A stretch of 64,000 nt of DNA from Knufia peltigerae (GCA_030247855.1 JAPDRN010000024.1:186001-250000), one strand, 5' to 3'; positions 1 through 11,035 are shown, counted from the stretch's first letter. Made by a program: numbers and translations. The notes: generated by a model from the letters alone, not told the origin.

Positions 1-606
1 GAACTTGTACCTGGAAAATATGGAGAAGACAGATATTCAGCCATCGTCCTCAACCGGAGAGGTCTGGACAATTTTGAGGCGGAACTGAGAGAAGGTGAAA
101 ACGCGGGTGTTGAAATAACAGGCGAATATGTGATTATCAGTTTCAAGGAAGGCCATGAGCAGAAGATCTACGGCGTCTACATATTCCACGAAGCAGGTTC
201 TTCCACAGAAAACGCGCAACAATTGAACGGCGAGCTAATGAAGTCACTTGCGGATCACGCTGGTCTCAGCAAACAAGCCGCCGAGGCCGCGGCATCTGCT
301 GCCGTCGCGCAGCATACAGACGGACATATACAGCAAGCCGAGGATGCTTTGCAGAATCAACAAGCCACGGCGACTTATCCAGGTCAACAAATCAGCCTAC
401 ATCAGCTGTTCGGTCAACAGCGAGCGTCTGATGCGGCGTGGAGCGTAAGAGCACACAATCTTGACAGCAATCAGCAACCGCCCTCGCAACCACCTGCCAA
501 TGTCAATGGTCAGCAGAATTACAACTACCACAATTCACAACCTGTACCTCAGAATCCTGACGTGCTAGGAGACCTCTTTAGAAGAGCAGGTCTCGCCGCA
601 AAATAG
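1..606 (+). CDS. dcp1: mRNA-decapping enzyme subunit Dcp1 (3' part of gene)
   Basis: The frame is open from base 1 to the stop at 604-606, so the start and first part lie outside the window. The visible N-terminal stretch (YSAIVLNRRGLDNFEAEL, then YVIISF and KIYGVYIF) matches the second half of the EVH1-like Dcp1 fold, whose usual signature is an 'LNR..' strand followed by an 'IYGIWFY'-like strand. Dcp1 activates the Dcp2 hydrolase, which removes the 5' cap of mRNA in cytoplasmic P bodies. The remaining ~130 residues are Gln/Ala/Asn-rich and end in a short helix (DVLGDLFRRAGLAAK), as expected for the low-complexity tail of filamentous fungal Dcp1. No intron is visible in this part. The family call rests on these motifs only; the missing N-terminus would settle it. 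Confidence 0.8.
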   Translation, partial: ELVPGKYGEDRYSAIVLNRRGLDNFEAELREGENAGVEITGEYVIISFKEGHEQKIYGVYIFHEAGSSTENAQQLNGELMKSLADHAGLSKQAAEAAASAAVAQHTDGHIQQAEDALQNQQATATYPGQQISLHQLFGQQRASDAAWSVRAHNLDSNQQPPSQPPANVNGQQNYNYHNSQPVPQNPDVLGDLFRRAGLAAK

Positions 607-730
607 GTAATATGGAACGAGGGTTCTGTCAACACAGCTGTAACTTCCCTGGCATATTTGGAATCTTGAAGCATGCAACCAGAAGGTATTCTCAGACCAT
701 AGTCTTCATCAAAGCTTCAGCTTTTCGGGT

Positions 731-2098
731 TTACTCCATGATCTCCTCTAACCATCGTCCCACCTGTGCCGCGACCATCTCACTCTGTTCCAAACACCAA
801 GCGTGCACCAGTCCCTCGGTCTCATCAATCACGATCGTGGGCCCTCGCTGTTGACCCGTCGCTCTTTGACCCCTGTTTCTTAGAATGTCTGTTCTCGTCA
901 TATCCGCGATCCAATGATCTTCTTTCGCAAACCAGAGATACATTCTAGGTGGACACTTGCGGTTTTCCGCGTTCTCGTTTCGTTCGCCCTCGTCTCTCGG
1001 TGTTGTTGAAGTCGTCGCATCTCCCTCGTCCTCGTCCACCGCGGCTCCCCAAACCTCGTCACCCCACCGATCCGCCCTGATTTCTCTCAACTCGTCCGCG
1101 GCCATGGACAAGGCCTGCCTGACACCACTCTGGCTTTCCAGGAACGCCATTGTCGAGTCGAGACCGTGGCCGCCTTCGTCCATCCCCGTGACCTTTTTCA
1201 CGAAGCCCCGGAGCCAGTGTGCCGGAAGGACACTTTTGACCAAAACGGCGTGGACCAACAGCTGAGCCAAGCCGGGGACACACCCCGACACGAAGTGAAC
1301 ACTCGTGAGGAGCGGGGTCGCTATCCTGCCCGACGCAGAACTGTGCAAGTCCACTATCGTAGGCGTGAGTAGGATGCAGTTTGATACCGTCCAAGTGGGC
1401 TCTTCTCTCTCGTGTTTGGACGAACCGCCATGCTCCTTCTCTGGCAGTCGTCTCTCGTGCCATAACCTCACCATTTCGAGACAGATGTAGGTCCCCACGC
1501 TGTGTCCGACGAGTATGACTTTTACACCATCGGGGCCAGTACTCCCTTTCTCGCCCTCGTCCAGCCGTCCATGGTACTCTTCCCGTATCATACCACATAG
1601 ACTCTGAACCCGAGCGTAGCAGAGTTCTATCTGATCCTTGAGAGAGTAGATCCTGTTGTTGTTGTTGGCGCCGCCGCCGCCGCCGTCGTCGATTCCTCTG
1701 TGTGATCCACGAGATGGGTACATCAATTCTCGCATTTTCTTCTTCTTCTTCTCCTCCGCCGCTGACTGGTCGTCGTCATGGTCATCGTCGTGGTCACCTC
1801 CGTTCTGTGCAACGTCGAACCCACCGAGACTCAATCCGGCAGTGATCACAGCCTGCCTGTCTTGCCATCGATCTTGCTGTTGCTGCTTTCCTAACCGTTT
1901 GGCCAAAAGATCCAAAAAAGGATGGTAGTATGAAATCAGCCCCGGGTTGCCTGGAATAAAAAAGACCAGCGTCACCGTCTTGGTCGGCTTACTCCGAGAA
2001 GGAGCACCTGCACGCCGTGACGGACGATCTGTGGGGATTGACACATCCCGGGGAACATGCAAGAATACGTCTGCCGACTTGGTACTGGTCAGTGGCAT
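731..2098 (-). CDS. Lipid droplet-associated hydrolase family protein (LDAH/DUF2305)
   Basis: An alpha/beta-hydrolase of 455 aa if the ATG at 2098 is used; the frame stays open upstream but with no earlier ATG. It has the family's N-terminal strand and oxyanion region (TLVFFIPGNPGLISYYHPFL) and the nucleophile elbow GHSVGTY, with Ser near residue 200. A Leu/Pro-rich lid follows (ILLTPTIVDLHSSASG) and a C-terminal catalytic His lies in EGLVHAWCLE. This matches the LDAH family (yeast YPR147C), linked to neutral-lipid turnover at lipid droplets. Between strand 1 and the elbow there is an insert of Asp/His, poly-Lys, Gly and poly-Asn encoded by trinucleotide repeats (about 1665-1800). It converges with dcp1. 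Substrate is not evident from sequence. Confidence 0.82.
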   Translation of the reverse strand: MPLTSTKSADVFLHVPRDVSIPTDRPSRRAGAPSRSKPTKTVTLVFFIPGNPGLISYYHPFLDLLAKRLGKQQQQDRWQDRQAVITAGLSLGGFDVAQNGGDHDDDHDDDQSAAEEKKKKKMRELMYPSRGSHRGIDDGGGGGANNNNRIYSLKDQIELCYARVQSLCGMIREEYHGRLDEGEKGSTGPDGVKVILVGHSVGTYICLEMVRLWHERRLPEKEHGGSSKHEREEPTWTVSNCILLTPTIVDLHSSASGRIATPLLTSVHFVSGCVPGLAQLLVHAVLVKSVLPAHWLRGFVKKVTGMDEGGHGLDSTMAFLESQSGVRQALSMAADELREIRADRWGDEVWGAAVDEDEGDATTSTTPRDEGERNENAENRKCPPRMYLWFAKEDHWIADMTRTDILRNRGQRATGQQRGPTIVIDETEGLVHAWCLEQSEMVAAQVGRWLEEIME

Positions 2099-2654
2099 GA
2101 TAAGACTGACCGGTGCTTCTGGGTAGACAGTCTCGACTTGTGAGATGATGAGCAAGGATCAGATAAATCCACGTCAGTATTGGCAATTTATGTGGGTCTT
2201 TAAGAAACTGCATTTACTCTACGCCGTCCGACCTCTTCAAGACTTGCAATCTACGAGTCTCTTGATCTCTTCTTCGATCACTCTGATCTGCGAAGATGAA
2301 GGTCAAGTATTCATAAGCACAAACATGCATATTATTGTGTCTATGGAAGAGCACCTTCGCTGCCATCTCGATAAGCAGAGTCAACCTGTCCATGTATCTT
2401 AGTACAATAATAGTGCGCAAGCCATCTTTTTTGTGTAATTTGGATGCTCTGATGATACGCTTGCTTGAATAAAATCGCTTGCTTGATGGGGTATCTCTGC
2501 TTCAACGCAAAATCATATTTAACATAGGGGAAAAAAAAGGAAAAGGTCGACTGCAGTTGTCCAGCTAATCGCAGAGTGCTAAGTTCTCTCCTGCTTTCAA
2601 TATTAGCTTGTGTTACTTTATCTGTCTGCTTTCAACCTCGTCTTGGATCCATGA
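2099..2654. other. Intergenic region, LDAH promoter / SNF2 3' flank
   Basis: Both flanking genes are on the minus strand. The region is AT-rich with short A tracts (about 2530-2540) and no supported gene. Short ORFs here have no recognisable protein character. Confidence 0.6.
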
Positions 2655-5600
2655 TTAATTGTTTGTTGGAGCCGCATTCCAGTTGGCCGTTCCGCTCATG
2701 GGCACGTCTCCATCATCGAGGCTTCGGGCGCTCGTATTCAGGTTCGTACTCCCGAGAATCTCACGAAATGTATCGTCGTATGCCCAACCTGATTGAGCCG
2801 CCGACGCTCTCTCAACCACAGGAGGACGATCCAGATCCTGACGTCCAAAGGGAGGTGGTAGGTTAGGATATGGCTGAGTGGGCGCATTCGCGTTCGGACT
2901 TCCCGATGCCGCATAGTGACCGTGAGAAGGTGCGACAAAAGGCGGCATCCCGTTGACGTAGAGAGATCTTCGTAGGGCATCTTGCCTGGCTATGCGCTCA
3001 TTGTCTGCCTCAGCTCTCTTTTTTGCGTGATATGCAGCAGGATTCTCTCGGAGTAGTTGCTCGTCTTGATACTCTTGTTCGGCCTCCTTTTGTTCTTCTT
3101 CGTTGAGTCTCTCATCGTCCTCTTTCTGGAAAGTTTCAGTTAAGACTATCTTGCAGATAAAGTCCAGCTCCTCAATGACCGCGTCCAGAACATTGGGATC
3201 TTTCCCGCGGCATTCCGTAAAGTCTTCTTTCACCACGTCTTTGACGGGAGCAAGATACTCGGCAAATTTTTTCGTCGCCTGCCTCATGGGGTTCTTTTTA
3301 TCAACAACTCGGCCGAAAAGTTGCGTCTTGAAGATGGATGTATTGAATAAGGAGTCCTCGAATGTTCCACCAGCTTGGAAGCGATATACAAACACGGGAG
3401 TTTTTTGGTTCAGACGGTACGCGCGCCCGATTGCTTGTTCTTCCCAAGCTGGGTTGAAACCAAAGTCGAACAAAATGACACGATTGGCACCCTGTAAATT
3501 CAAACCCAAAGCCCCAGCTTTCGTAGAAATTAGAAACACCTGGTGCGTGTCTTCCTTGTTGAATGCCTTTGTAGCAGCTTGACGGGTCGATAGCTTTGTG
3601 CTTCCATCCAGTCGGCAGTATGAACACTTCATCTTCTTCAACATTCTGTCGAGGAAGTTGAGAGTCGGGATACTGTGGGAGAAGATGAGCACCTTATCGC
3701 CCACTGCAATGATTTGTCTGACGAGTTTTTTGACTGCTAGTGTGCGATAAGAAAATGAGGGATTTATCATGAGGTCCTTGTCCTTGATCAAGTCCTCCAT
3801 GATACCTTGAACCTCCTGCAGAGCCTCATTCATTGGCCCAGTGGTATCGATTTCGGGGTTGTCATCAAGATCATCGGGAGGACTTAGATCTCCGTCCTCG
3901 ATAGACAGATATGATTCGTCAACTCCACTGGTTGGATCTCTTCTCTCTTGTCTGCTGGTTTCAAGGTCTGCTCGCTCTTTCATCTTCGATAGGAAGATTG
4001 ATGGATGATGGCAAAGCCATGCCAACATATTGATCCAAACCCAAAGGCTTGCAGTCTGTGCATTTCCCGATTTCTGATTAATCATTTGTGACATGTGCGT
4101 CGCGTAGACATTGTACGCTTTTGTCTGGATATCGGTGAGAGGAAGCGTGATGAAGAATTCCGTCTTTGGGGGCATGTCCTTTGCAATTGCGGAAATGTCT
4201 GCCCGGTTGATTTTTGGGTCCAAATCTCGCTTTAATACATGGAGTTTTTTGAGTGCAATACGTTTCTCGGAGGCATTGCTATCTGCGTAGAGTCCTGCGA
4301 TTATCGGCTCAGAGTATTTTGATCTAAACTGCACAATGTTCCCCAAATAGCCAGGAGAGATCCAGTTGACCATAGTGTAGTATTCTTCGAGATGATTGTT
4401 CAGAGGCGAACCCGTAAGAGCGATTCGACTTGTGGTTTTCAGTTGACTTGCTACTCTGTTCGTGGTGGATCGGGGGTTCTTCAGTTTGTGGGCCTCGTCT
4501 GCAATGACAAGAGTTGGTTCATCCAGCAAAATTTGTTCCAGGTCTATACTGACAACGCTGTGCGATTTAGCTTTTTGACTATCGCCGACGATGCGTCTGA
4601 AACGTTCGTAGCTTATAAGCAAAAGCCCGCCAGTTCGAGACCAGTCAGCAATCATTTTTGCATTCGAAGTGTCAAGTTTGTAGATTGCACCCAGGTTGCT
4701 GAGGTCGGGAGGAGTCCACATCAATAACTCGTCATACCAATTGTCCACCAGCGTTGCAGGGCAAAGAATCAGTGTTTTCCCCTTTCTCAGGTGAACTGGT
4801 ATCTGAGATCGGACAGCGGGGTCGTCGCTTCGATTGCAAATGGAAATCGTGACGAGCAGAGAAATCACCTGCATTGTTTTACCCAGTCCCATGGTGTGCG
4901 CCAATATACACCCCTGGTGCTTTGGGTCATCGATGATCTCCCGCCACATAAACTGTATGCCATTCAGTTGATGCGGCTTGACACGTCGAGCAATATAAGA
5001 ATGCAAATGGATATAAGGCTCGGTAGTGTTGACAGGGGTCAGTATTGGCTGGCCTTCTGCTGTCATCTGTGCGAATTTCTCTGCCATCTTTTGACGTCTC
5101 TCCTCTTGCTGCTGAATCCGCAGTTGGTCGCTCTTTTGCAGAGTCTTCGCTTCTTGACTCTCTTCAACTTTGCGTTTTCGCTGCTTCTTGTGAGCAGAGC
5201 TTGGGTTTTCAAGCTCTAAGGCATCAGCGGACGTATCACTAGGTGGAAAGTCGCTGTCATCCACAAAAACCACAGAAGAATCAATGTGATCTATCTTTCT
5301 CTTCTTTGTACGTCGCTGTGAGCTTTGCTGTTGCTCATCGTCTTTCTCGAAGGTGATTATGAGATCAGCTAGAAGGTTAAAGAAAGGTTTCGACGCTCGC
5401 TCAATGTCGTTATAAGCCTCGTCGCGGCTTCGTTTTGTTAGAGCCCCATCAAACATATTTTGACCACAAACAAAGGTAATGTAGAGGAGTATGAGAACAT
5501 GAGCACTTGACTGATATTTCGCTTTGACATCCTGAATCTCATGGTCCTCGTTGTCGAGTACAACTAAACCGTTGACCAAGACGTTTTTGCGGCCAGTCGC

Positions 5601-8276
5601 AGTCAAAGTCTTCGCAGTCAAAGTCTTCAAGAACACTTTCAATTCACCGATAGTTTCGCTGTCCAATTCATAAATGGCTTTTGCAAGTGCTCGGCGCTTG
5701 TCAGGTTTACAATCATCGGCAAGTCGCTCGAGGAAAGTCCATTCAATATCATGACGCATACCTTCCACATCGTGGATAGGTGGCAAATCAGAATCATCAT
5801 CGAACAGACGATACATTGGCTGAGTCAGAGATGGTGAAACGGATTTCTCCTTTTTCTTTGAACCTTTGCTCGGCTCGGGCTTTGGTAGCGGATTGAGCTC
5901 TGGAGTGTGCACAGAGAAGTCTGTACTATCCTCGACAGCACTTTTATGAGCCCCTTGGTCAGGACTGGAAAAGGTCAAGTCCACATACTCTGACTTTCTG
6001 CGACCTTCGCGTCGGGAGTATGGCTGCGAGACACGTGCTGGTGTATTGAATTTCGCACCGTCGACGTCCGAGTCTTCGTTGGCCAGTGAACTCGGATCTG
6101 GGGGAACTCGAAGCTTATAATTCGAGTTGGCAGTCCGCGGTGTTGATCGTCGGCTCAAGTGCCTTTTCCGTGCGGGTGTAACAACCTCGTCATCACTCGT
6201 TTCGATATCTGCATCATTGGCTTGTGCATCAGGAGTGTCCACAGTCTCATAAGTTCCTGATTGCGGCTCAATGTCAGGGTCAACGTGATTAGCGCTGTTC
6301 TCATGTCCCTTGGCGCCCGATCCATTCCTCATCTTTCCTGGTATTAATGGATTCCAATTCTCTAACTCAGGTTCATGGTGGATGGAGCCTACTTCGGAAG
6401 CATCATCAACCACGAAGTCGTCCTCTTCCTCGCTAAGTGGTTCTGGATCAGATTCGATAAGCTCCTCGCCATCTTCGAGAACTTGCTGCTGACGTGGTCG
6501 GATCGCTTTCAATACTCGCCTAGTTGGACGCTCGGGGGCTCTGTCTTGACTTAAGACAGTCTCATAGTGCCGGTATTCTTCCTCTTGATGGACTGAAGCT
6601 TCAAGACTCTGGCACTGCTTTTTGACCTCAATAGTATTATGCCAAACATCGTCCATCATGGCCTTTATGATCTTCTTGATCATCTTTTCAAAACGTTCCT
6701 TTTCGTGCTTGAGGGAGTTCAATTTTTGCTGGCGTTCCCTCTTTCTGGCAGCATCCCTCCATATGCGGTAAGCCTTTAATTGTATCTTTGGCAACTTTGT
6801 GTCTCGCCAATCTCGTTTTATCTCATTGATCGTTTCCTCAATGGCAGCACGTACCTCATCCGCTGTCAAGAGTTTCGTAGCTTTCTTCTTTTCACGTCTT
6901 TCGGCCTCAATTTCCGCCCAGGTTTCCTCGTCTAATTCACCCTCGTCGCTGGAATCGCCATAAGCGGGGAGGACCTGATCAGACTCTTCCACCGGGTATT
7001 TCTCAAGTAAATAGTCGAGGTCGGTCCAGTCTGGTTGTGAATCTTGCTTCTGCTCAGCTGGGCCTTCCCTAGAACTTACAGGCGCGAGCTGTACTTTAGA
7101 GCGCTTCAATTCTCCACGTTTGCCCAGATCAGCGTAGTCCTGAGCACGAAAAACCCGAGGGCGGTCGCCGTTCTGTTTGAAAAGCGTAAAGCATGGCTCT
7201 GAATATGGCTTGTACGCTCGACCCAGAGGGAAAACTTGATAAGGGACTTTAACAAGAGCTCCATTACCTGGGAGCTTGGTGACAGGCTGTCGAAGAAAGT
7301 GTCTGATGTGGTAAGCAACGCTGAGTCTCTGTCCAGTAGGGTATTGACCTCCGATGACGAAGGTATTAGACTCGTCCAGGAGAGGACGATAGAATGTGTC
7401 ACCAAAATCGCTGGAGATCTTGTGGTAGAACGTATCCTGCAATGGCATTGCTGATTTCGGCAGATACGAGGCACTGGTACATTGGAGAGCTACTTCCTGC
7501 TGCTGCACGACAGAAGTCGGGGCCATCTTCTTTTTCTTCTTCTTTGAAGTGGTGATAATGGATTGCTCCTGGTGAAGGGGCTGCTTTTCTATCAGGCGAG
7601 TGTGGGGCAGATTTACTTGTCTTGACGTTTCTGTCGCAGTAGATGGTTGATTCCTCTTTCCAATAATCTCTCGCGCGTTTGTAGAAGGCGAGGGAATCGT
7701 TGTTAATGACGCACCGATGGTATGTGGGCTTCCAGATCTTGGGGCACCCTCACCAATGGGAGGCATGCTTGTCTGAGGCAATGGTTGGCGGATAGCCTGC
7801 GGATCGATATTCGAGTTAAGGGGGGGTGAGTGTGTCGGCAACCGAGACTCTACAGAAGGCATGATACCAAGTCCACTGTACGCATGCGAGTGTAGTGTCG
7901 TTGGTGTTCTTGACTGCAGAAGCCGTGGAACATACATCTCTGACTGCAACCGTGCCATTCCATCAGCTTGGAAAGCCATCTGTTGATAGCTTGGTGAGTT
8001 CGATCGAAGGTAATCGATGATCTTCATCAGGGCTCTTCTTTGGCCGAACGATGTGAGCCCCAAGTCATCTCTCAGTACGGACATGTCTAGAGCAAGTAGA
8101 TTGTCCCCATCTAAGTGATTTTGGCGGATGACATCTTCAAGGAGCTTCCAATCAGGCATAACTTGGAGTTGGACCACCGCTGACCAACAAGGGGTTGGAT
8201 TGTGACATAACTCGTGGACCACTTGGTCGATAGTCCAGTTCCTGGCATCGTCATCCTGGTCATCTGAGGCGTCCAT
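2655..8276 (-). CDS. ATRX/ARIP4-like SNF2-family ATPase with N-terminal SAM-like domain
   Basis: A single-exon protein of 1873 aa. Residues ~10-92 resemble a SAM domain (W..DQVV...., ending DDLGLTSFGQRRALMKIIDY). A long charged, low-complexity region follows, with a poly-Lys patch near 250 and acidic segments. The SNF2 ATPase core starts near residue 1100 (RRVKPHQLNGIQFMWREI), with Walker A HTMGLGKTMQV near 1129 and Walker B DEAHKLKN near 1259. The helicase C lobe carries DGSTKLSTRQ, GALGLNLQGANRV and motif VI QAIGRAYRLNQ near 1619. The 'GCILAHTMGLGKT' form of motif I is typical of the ATRX/ARIP4 branch rather than Snf2, ISWI or Fun30. Such proteins are nuclear dsDNA translocases that remodel chromatin. 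No PHD/ADD finger is seen, so true ATRX orthology is not claimed. It shares a 671 bp divergent promoter with the glutathione synthetase gene. Confidence 0.88.
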   Translation of the reverse strand: MDASDDQDDDARNWTIDQVVHELCHNPTPCWSAVVQLQVMPDWKLLEDVIRQNHLDGDNLLALDMSVLRDDLGLTSFGQRRALMKIIDYLRSNSPSYQQMAFQADGMARLQSEMYVPRLLQSRTPTTLHSHAYSGLGIMPSVESRLPTHSPPLNSNIDPQAIRQPLPQTSMPPIGEGAPRSGSPHTIGASLTTIPSPSTNAREIIGKRNQPSTATETSRQVNLPHTRLIEKQPLHQEQSIITTSKKKKKKMAPTSVVQQQEVALQCTSASYLPKSAMPLQDTFYHKISSDFGDTFYRPLLDESNTFVIGGQYPTGQRLSVAYHIRHFLRQPVTKLPGNGALVKVPYQVFPLGRAYKPYSEPCFTLFKQNGDRPRVFRAQDYADLGKRGELKRSKVQLAPVSSREGPAEQKQDSQPDWTDLDYLLEKYPVEESDQVLPAYGDSSDEGELDEETWAEIEAERREKKKATKLLTADEVRAAIEETINEIKRDWRDTKLPKIQLKAYRIWRDAARKRERQQKLNSLKHEKERFEKMIKKIIKAMMDDVWHNTIEVKKQCQSLEASVHQEEEYRHYETVLSQDRAPERPTRRVLKAIRPRQQQVLEDGEELIESDPEPLSEEEDDFVVDDASEVGSIHHEPELENWNPLIPGKMRNGSGAKGHENSANHVDPDIEPQSGTYETVDTPDAQANDADIETSDDEVVTPARKRHLSRRSTPRTANSNYKLRVPPDPSSLANEDSDVDGAKFNTPARVSQPYSRREGRRKSEYVDLTFSSPDQGAHKSAVEDSTDFSVHTPELNPLPKPEPSKGSKKKEKSVSPSLTQPMYRLFDDDSDLPPIHDVEGMRHDIEWTFLERLADDCKPDKRRALAKAIYELDSETIGELKVFLKTLTAKTLTATGRKNVLVNGLVVLDNEDHEIQDVKAKYQSSAHVLILLYITFVCGQNMFDGALTKRSRDEAYNDIERASKPFFNLLADLIITFEKDDEQQQSSQRRTKKRKIDHIDSSVVFVDDSDFPPSDTSADALELENPSSAHKKQRKRKVEESQEAKTLQKSDQLRIQQQEERRQKMAEKFAQMTAEGQPILTPVNTTEPYIHLHSYIARRVKPHQLNGIQFMWREIIDDPKHQGCILAHTMGLGKTMQVISLLVTISICNRSDDPAVRSQIPVHLRKGKTLILCPATLVDNWYDELLMWTPPDLSNLGAIYKLDTSNAKMIADWSRTGGLLLISYERFRRIVGDSQKAKSHSVVSIDLEQILLDEPTLVIADEAHKLKNPRSTTNRVASQLKTTSRIALTGSPLNNHLEEYYTMVNWISPGYLGNIVQFRSKYSEPIIAGLYADSNASEKRIALKKLHVLKRDLDPKINRADISAIAKDMPPKTEFFITLPLTDIQTKAYNVYATHMSQMINQKSGNAQTASLWVWINMLAWLCHHPSIFLSKMKERADLETSRQERRDPTSGVDESYLSIEDGDLSPPDDLDDNPEIDTTGPMNEALQEVQGIMEDLIKDKDLMINPSFSYRTLAVKKLVRQIIAVGDKVLIFSHSIPTLNFLDRMLKKMKCSYCRLDGSTKLSTRQAATKAFNKEDTHQVFLISTKAGALGLNLQGANRVILFDFGFNPAWEEQAIGRAYRLNQKTPVFVYRFQAGGTFEDSLFNTSIFKTQLFGRVVDKKNPMRQATKKFAEYLAPVKDVVKEDFTECRGKDPNVLDAVIEELDFICKIVLTETFQKEDDERLNEEEQKEAEQEYQDEQLLRENPAAYHAKKRAEADNERIARQDALRRSLYVNGMPPFVAPSHGHYAASGSPNANAPTQPYPNLPPPFGRQDLDRPPVVERASAAQSGWAYDDTFREILGSTNLNTSARSLDDGDVPMSGTANWNAAPTNN

Positions 8277-8947
8277 AGTTGAAGAGAAGGAAAGTGGGGT
8301 GGTCGTAGAACAAGAGTTGTTGGAATGAAGATTTCATGGAAGGCCGTGGTCGAGAACCTGGCGCTCTTTGTTGACAACGTAAGTGAAGAGCAAACGGGGA
8401 TGTTGACTCTAGCCATGAAGGAAGTGAATTCAAAGGCAAGCAGAGCAAAGTGGCAGTAATTGCTTCACTGAAATGAGAAACAATGTTTGATGAGACCAAG
8501 TCCAGCGTCAAACGGAAAAACGCCCCCGAGGTCCACCCCCAAACAAAATGAGTTATTAGATGAACTTTTTTCGCAACATCGAGGAAGTTCTTTATCCTCT
8601 GGAGGAGGCAATTGATCGCTAAACGCTTCGAAAAAAAAAGGAACCCAGTGAAATGGTGTTTGAGAGTGGAATGAGGCTATTGCATATTGAATTAGCGGTG
8701 ATCGGGACTGCCTTATAGCGCGACTAACAAAAGTCACTTTACGCGTGTACTGAATCCGGAAAGTCAAGCGGATGCCTACATTTGCTGACTAAACGCCTAG
8801 CTTTAGTAATTCACGTCTTGCAACCAATTCGCCCGTACCAACATTCACATTTTGACCTTGTCGGATTCACTGCCCTCAGATTGATAGAAAGTTGCTTTCT
8901 GGAGATACCGAACCACAAGTCCACTTGCTGTGGTCCTCAAAAGCAAC
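8277..8947. promoter_or_regulatory. Divergent promoter region between SNF2 gene and glutathione synthetase gene
   Basis: The two genes are transcribed away from each other across this 671 bp interval. It holds A-rich runs (about 8630-8640) and no supported gene. I cannot assign individual elements. Confidence 0.5.
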
Positions 8948-10650
8948 ATGTCAAATTCCATTTATACCCAATATCCTCCTGACCTGGACAGCCAGCAAGA
9001 AGCTTTTTTAATCCAGACAGTCAAAAACTGGACGGTAGAACATGCCCTCACAGTCAGGCCTTCGGCGGCGATAGTGCCTACAGAGTTCAATTCAGGAAAT
9101 ACGTTGGCTACTAATGCGCCTGTGACGCTGTTCCCGAGTCCTTTTCCCGAGTCCTGCTTCGAGCAGGCCCGAGGTCTTCAACAGATTTACAACGAGCTTT
9201 ATGCTGCGATAGCGAGTGATGAGCAGTGGCTGGAGACTGTTATGAAGGAGTAAGTCCATACAATCTTTTACGTGCGCCCTCAATGGTCTTGTTCGTACCT
9301 GGGGTGGATGCGAACGAAACTGCTACTGATCCGGATCCCAGGCTCATCGAAGTCGACGACTTTCTTGCCAACTTGTGGAAAATCCACCTCGATGTCAAGC
9401 GAGAAGGCTATGTTCAAGATATGACTCTCGGACTGTTTAGATCTGATTATATGCTCCATACCCCCGAGGATGGCCCGCAGTCCCTGCGGCAGGTTGAATT
9501 CAATACGATATCCTCATCCTTTGGAGGTCTCTCTTGCCGCGTTGCCGAGATGCACACCCATCTGGCAACGTATCCTTCGCCTCAGCATCCAGTCGCGTAC
9601 CCTCCTCACCCTCTGTTTAGCAACTCCAAAGAGACACGGATCAAAACTACCGGACGCCCGCCCGTCAATGCTGCAGTATCGACCCTAACAGCAGGCCTCG
9701 CCGCCGCCCATCAAGCTTACGGACCTTCGAAATCATCACCACAGCTCCCGACTTGCGTACTCTTTATAGTTCAAGACACCGAGCGCAATGTCTTTGACCA
9801 ACTAGCCCTGTCTAGCTTTTTGCACAAAGAGCACGGAATCCCCTCTTTCCGCCTCCCAACGAGCAAGATCACGACGTATACAACTGTCGCGTCCCCACCC
9901 ACCCGTCCGTTGATCTACACGCCTCCCACCGATAAATCAACACAATACGAAGTGACCGTCGTCTACTACCGTGCACTCTACGCCCCTACAGAGTACACCG
10001 ACGCCCAGACATGGAACGCGAGACATTGGCTCGAGCGCAGCGCAGCCATCAAGTGCCCCAGCATCCTCCTCCACCTTGCGGGGTCCAAGAAAGTCCAACA
10101 AGTCTTGACGTCTAAACCCCCGGGTCCCGACCACCTGAAGTCATTCCTGCCGAAACAGACGGACTCTACCCTCGAGAGCCTACGCTCGACATTCGCCCCG
10201 CAATACTCGCTGTCATCATCCGACCCGGCCGTGCCAGCCGAAGGCATCAAGCTCGCTCTCGATGCGGCCACGGCCGCCAACCACGTCCTCAAGCCCCAGC
10301 GCGAAGGCGGAGGGAACAACATCTACCGCACCAACATCCCCGCCTTTCTCAAATCCATCCCTGAGTCTCAATGGAAGCAGTACATCCTCATGGAACTGAT
10401 CCACCCCCCGAAAGATGCCAAGAACTTTGCTCTGCGCAGCGACGGCGCCGCAGCGCTGGACAATGTGATTTCCGAGCTGGGCATCTTCGGCACCTGTCTA
10501 TGGAAAAAGACACCTGGCGGTAAAACCGCCGAGATCCTCCACAATACAGAAGGCGGGTATCTATTGCGCACCAAAAGCAAAGAGAGCGATGAAGGCGGCG
10601 TCGCGGCCGGCTTCAGTTCATTAGATAGTGTGATTTTATACAAAGACTAG
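8948..10650 (+). CDS. gsh2: Glutathione synthetase
   Basis: ATP-dependent ligase joining gamma-glutamylcysteine to glycine in the cytosol, the second step of glutathione synthesis. Exons 8948-9249 and 9342-10650 give 536 aa; the 92 nt intron (donor GTAAGT, acceptor CCCAG) joins ..VMKE to LIEVDDF and explains the stop at 9251. Family marks are the substrate-binding segment RSDYMLH....RQVEFNTISSSFGG, the ATP-grasp glycine-rich loop LKPQREGGGNNIY near residue 415, and the C-terminal lid (EGGYLLRTK ... GGVAAGFSSLDSVILYKD). It is somewhat longer than the usual ~475-500 residues because of Pro/Thr-rich inserts. Start chosen at the first in-frame ATG that precedes conserved sequence. Confidence 0.95.
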
Positions 10651-11035
10651 AAGAAGATATGTGAGATATTGTCAGCGGATGTAAATAGTCTGCCCTGCAA
10701 ATAAAATATTGAAACAACATAGCACGTAATATATCGAGTAATGGTCTAACGCATAGTTATACAAATGAAACAGGAACCAGCATGCCTACTTTAGCCATTG
10801 CGCCTTCATAACACCCATCGCGAATCTCAACGTACACAGTCATTCAACCCGGAGGGGGTATATCTCTGGGTCCCAAGCATCCCTCGTGGTATATATCTGC
10901 ATCGCTGCACTTCACGCAGTAGCGATCACCACTCCCTGGACATATTCCCGCACGTAACTTGTACTAATGGGATTATCAAAAAAAATGGTACACGAATGAC
11001 TCCATTCTGAAAAGTCAGCAGACTTCGGTACTTCC
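10651..11035. other. Convergent 3' intergenic region
   Basis: Lies between the stop of the glutathione synthetase gene (+) and the stop of the next gene (-). An AATAAA-like sequence (AATAAAATATTG, about 10700) may serve polyadenylation of gsh2. No gene seen. Confidence 0.5.

Noticed and set aside
1059..1598. 179-codon ORF overlapping the LDAH gene
   Set aside because: Same strand, different frame, no recognisable protein features; the LDAH frame is clearly real.
9226..9345. Apparent frame break in glutathione synthetase
   Set aside because: Explained by a normal GT-AG intron 9250-9341.
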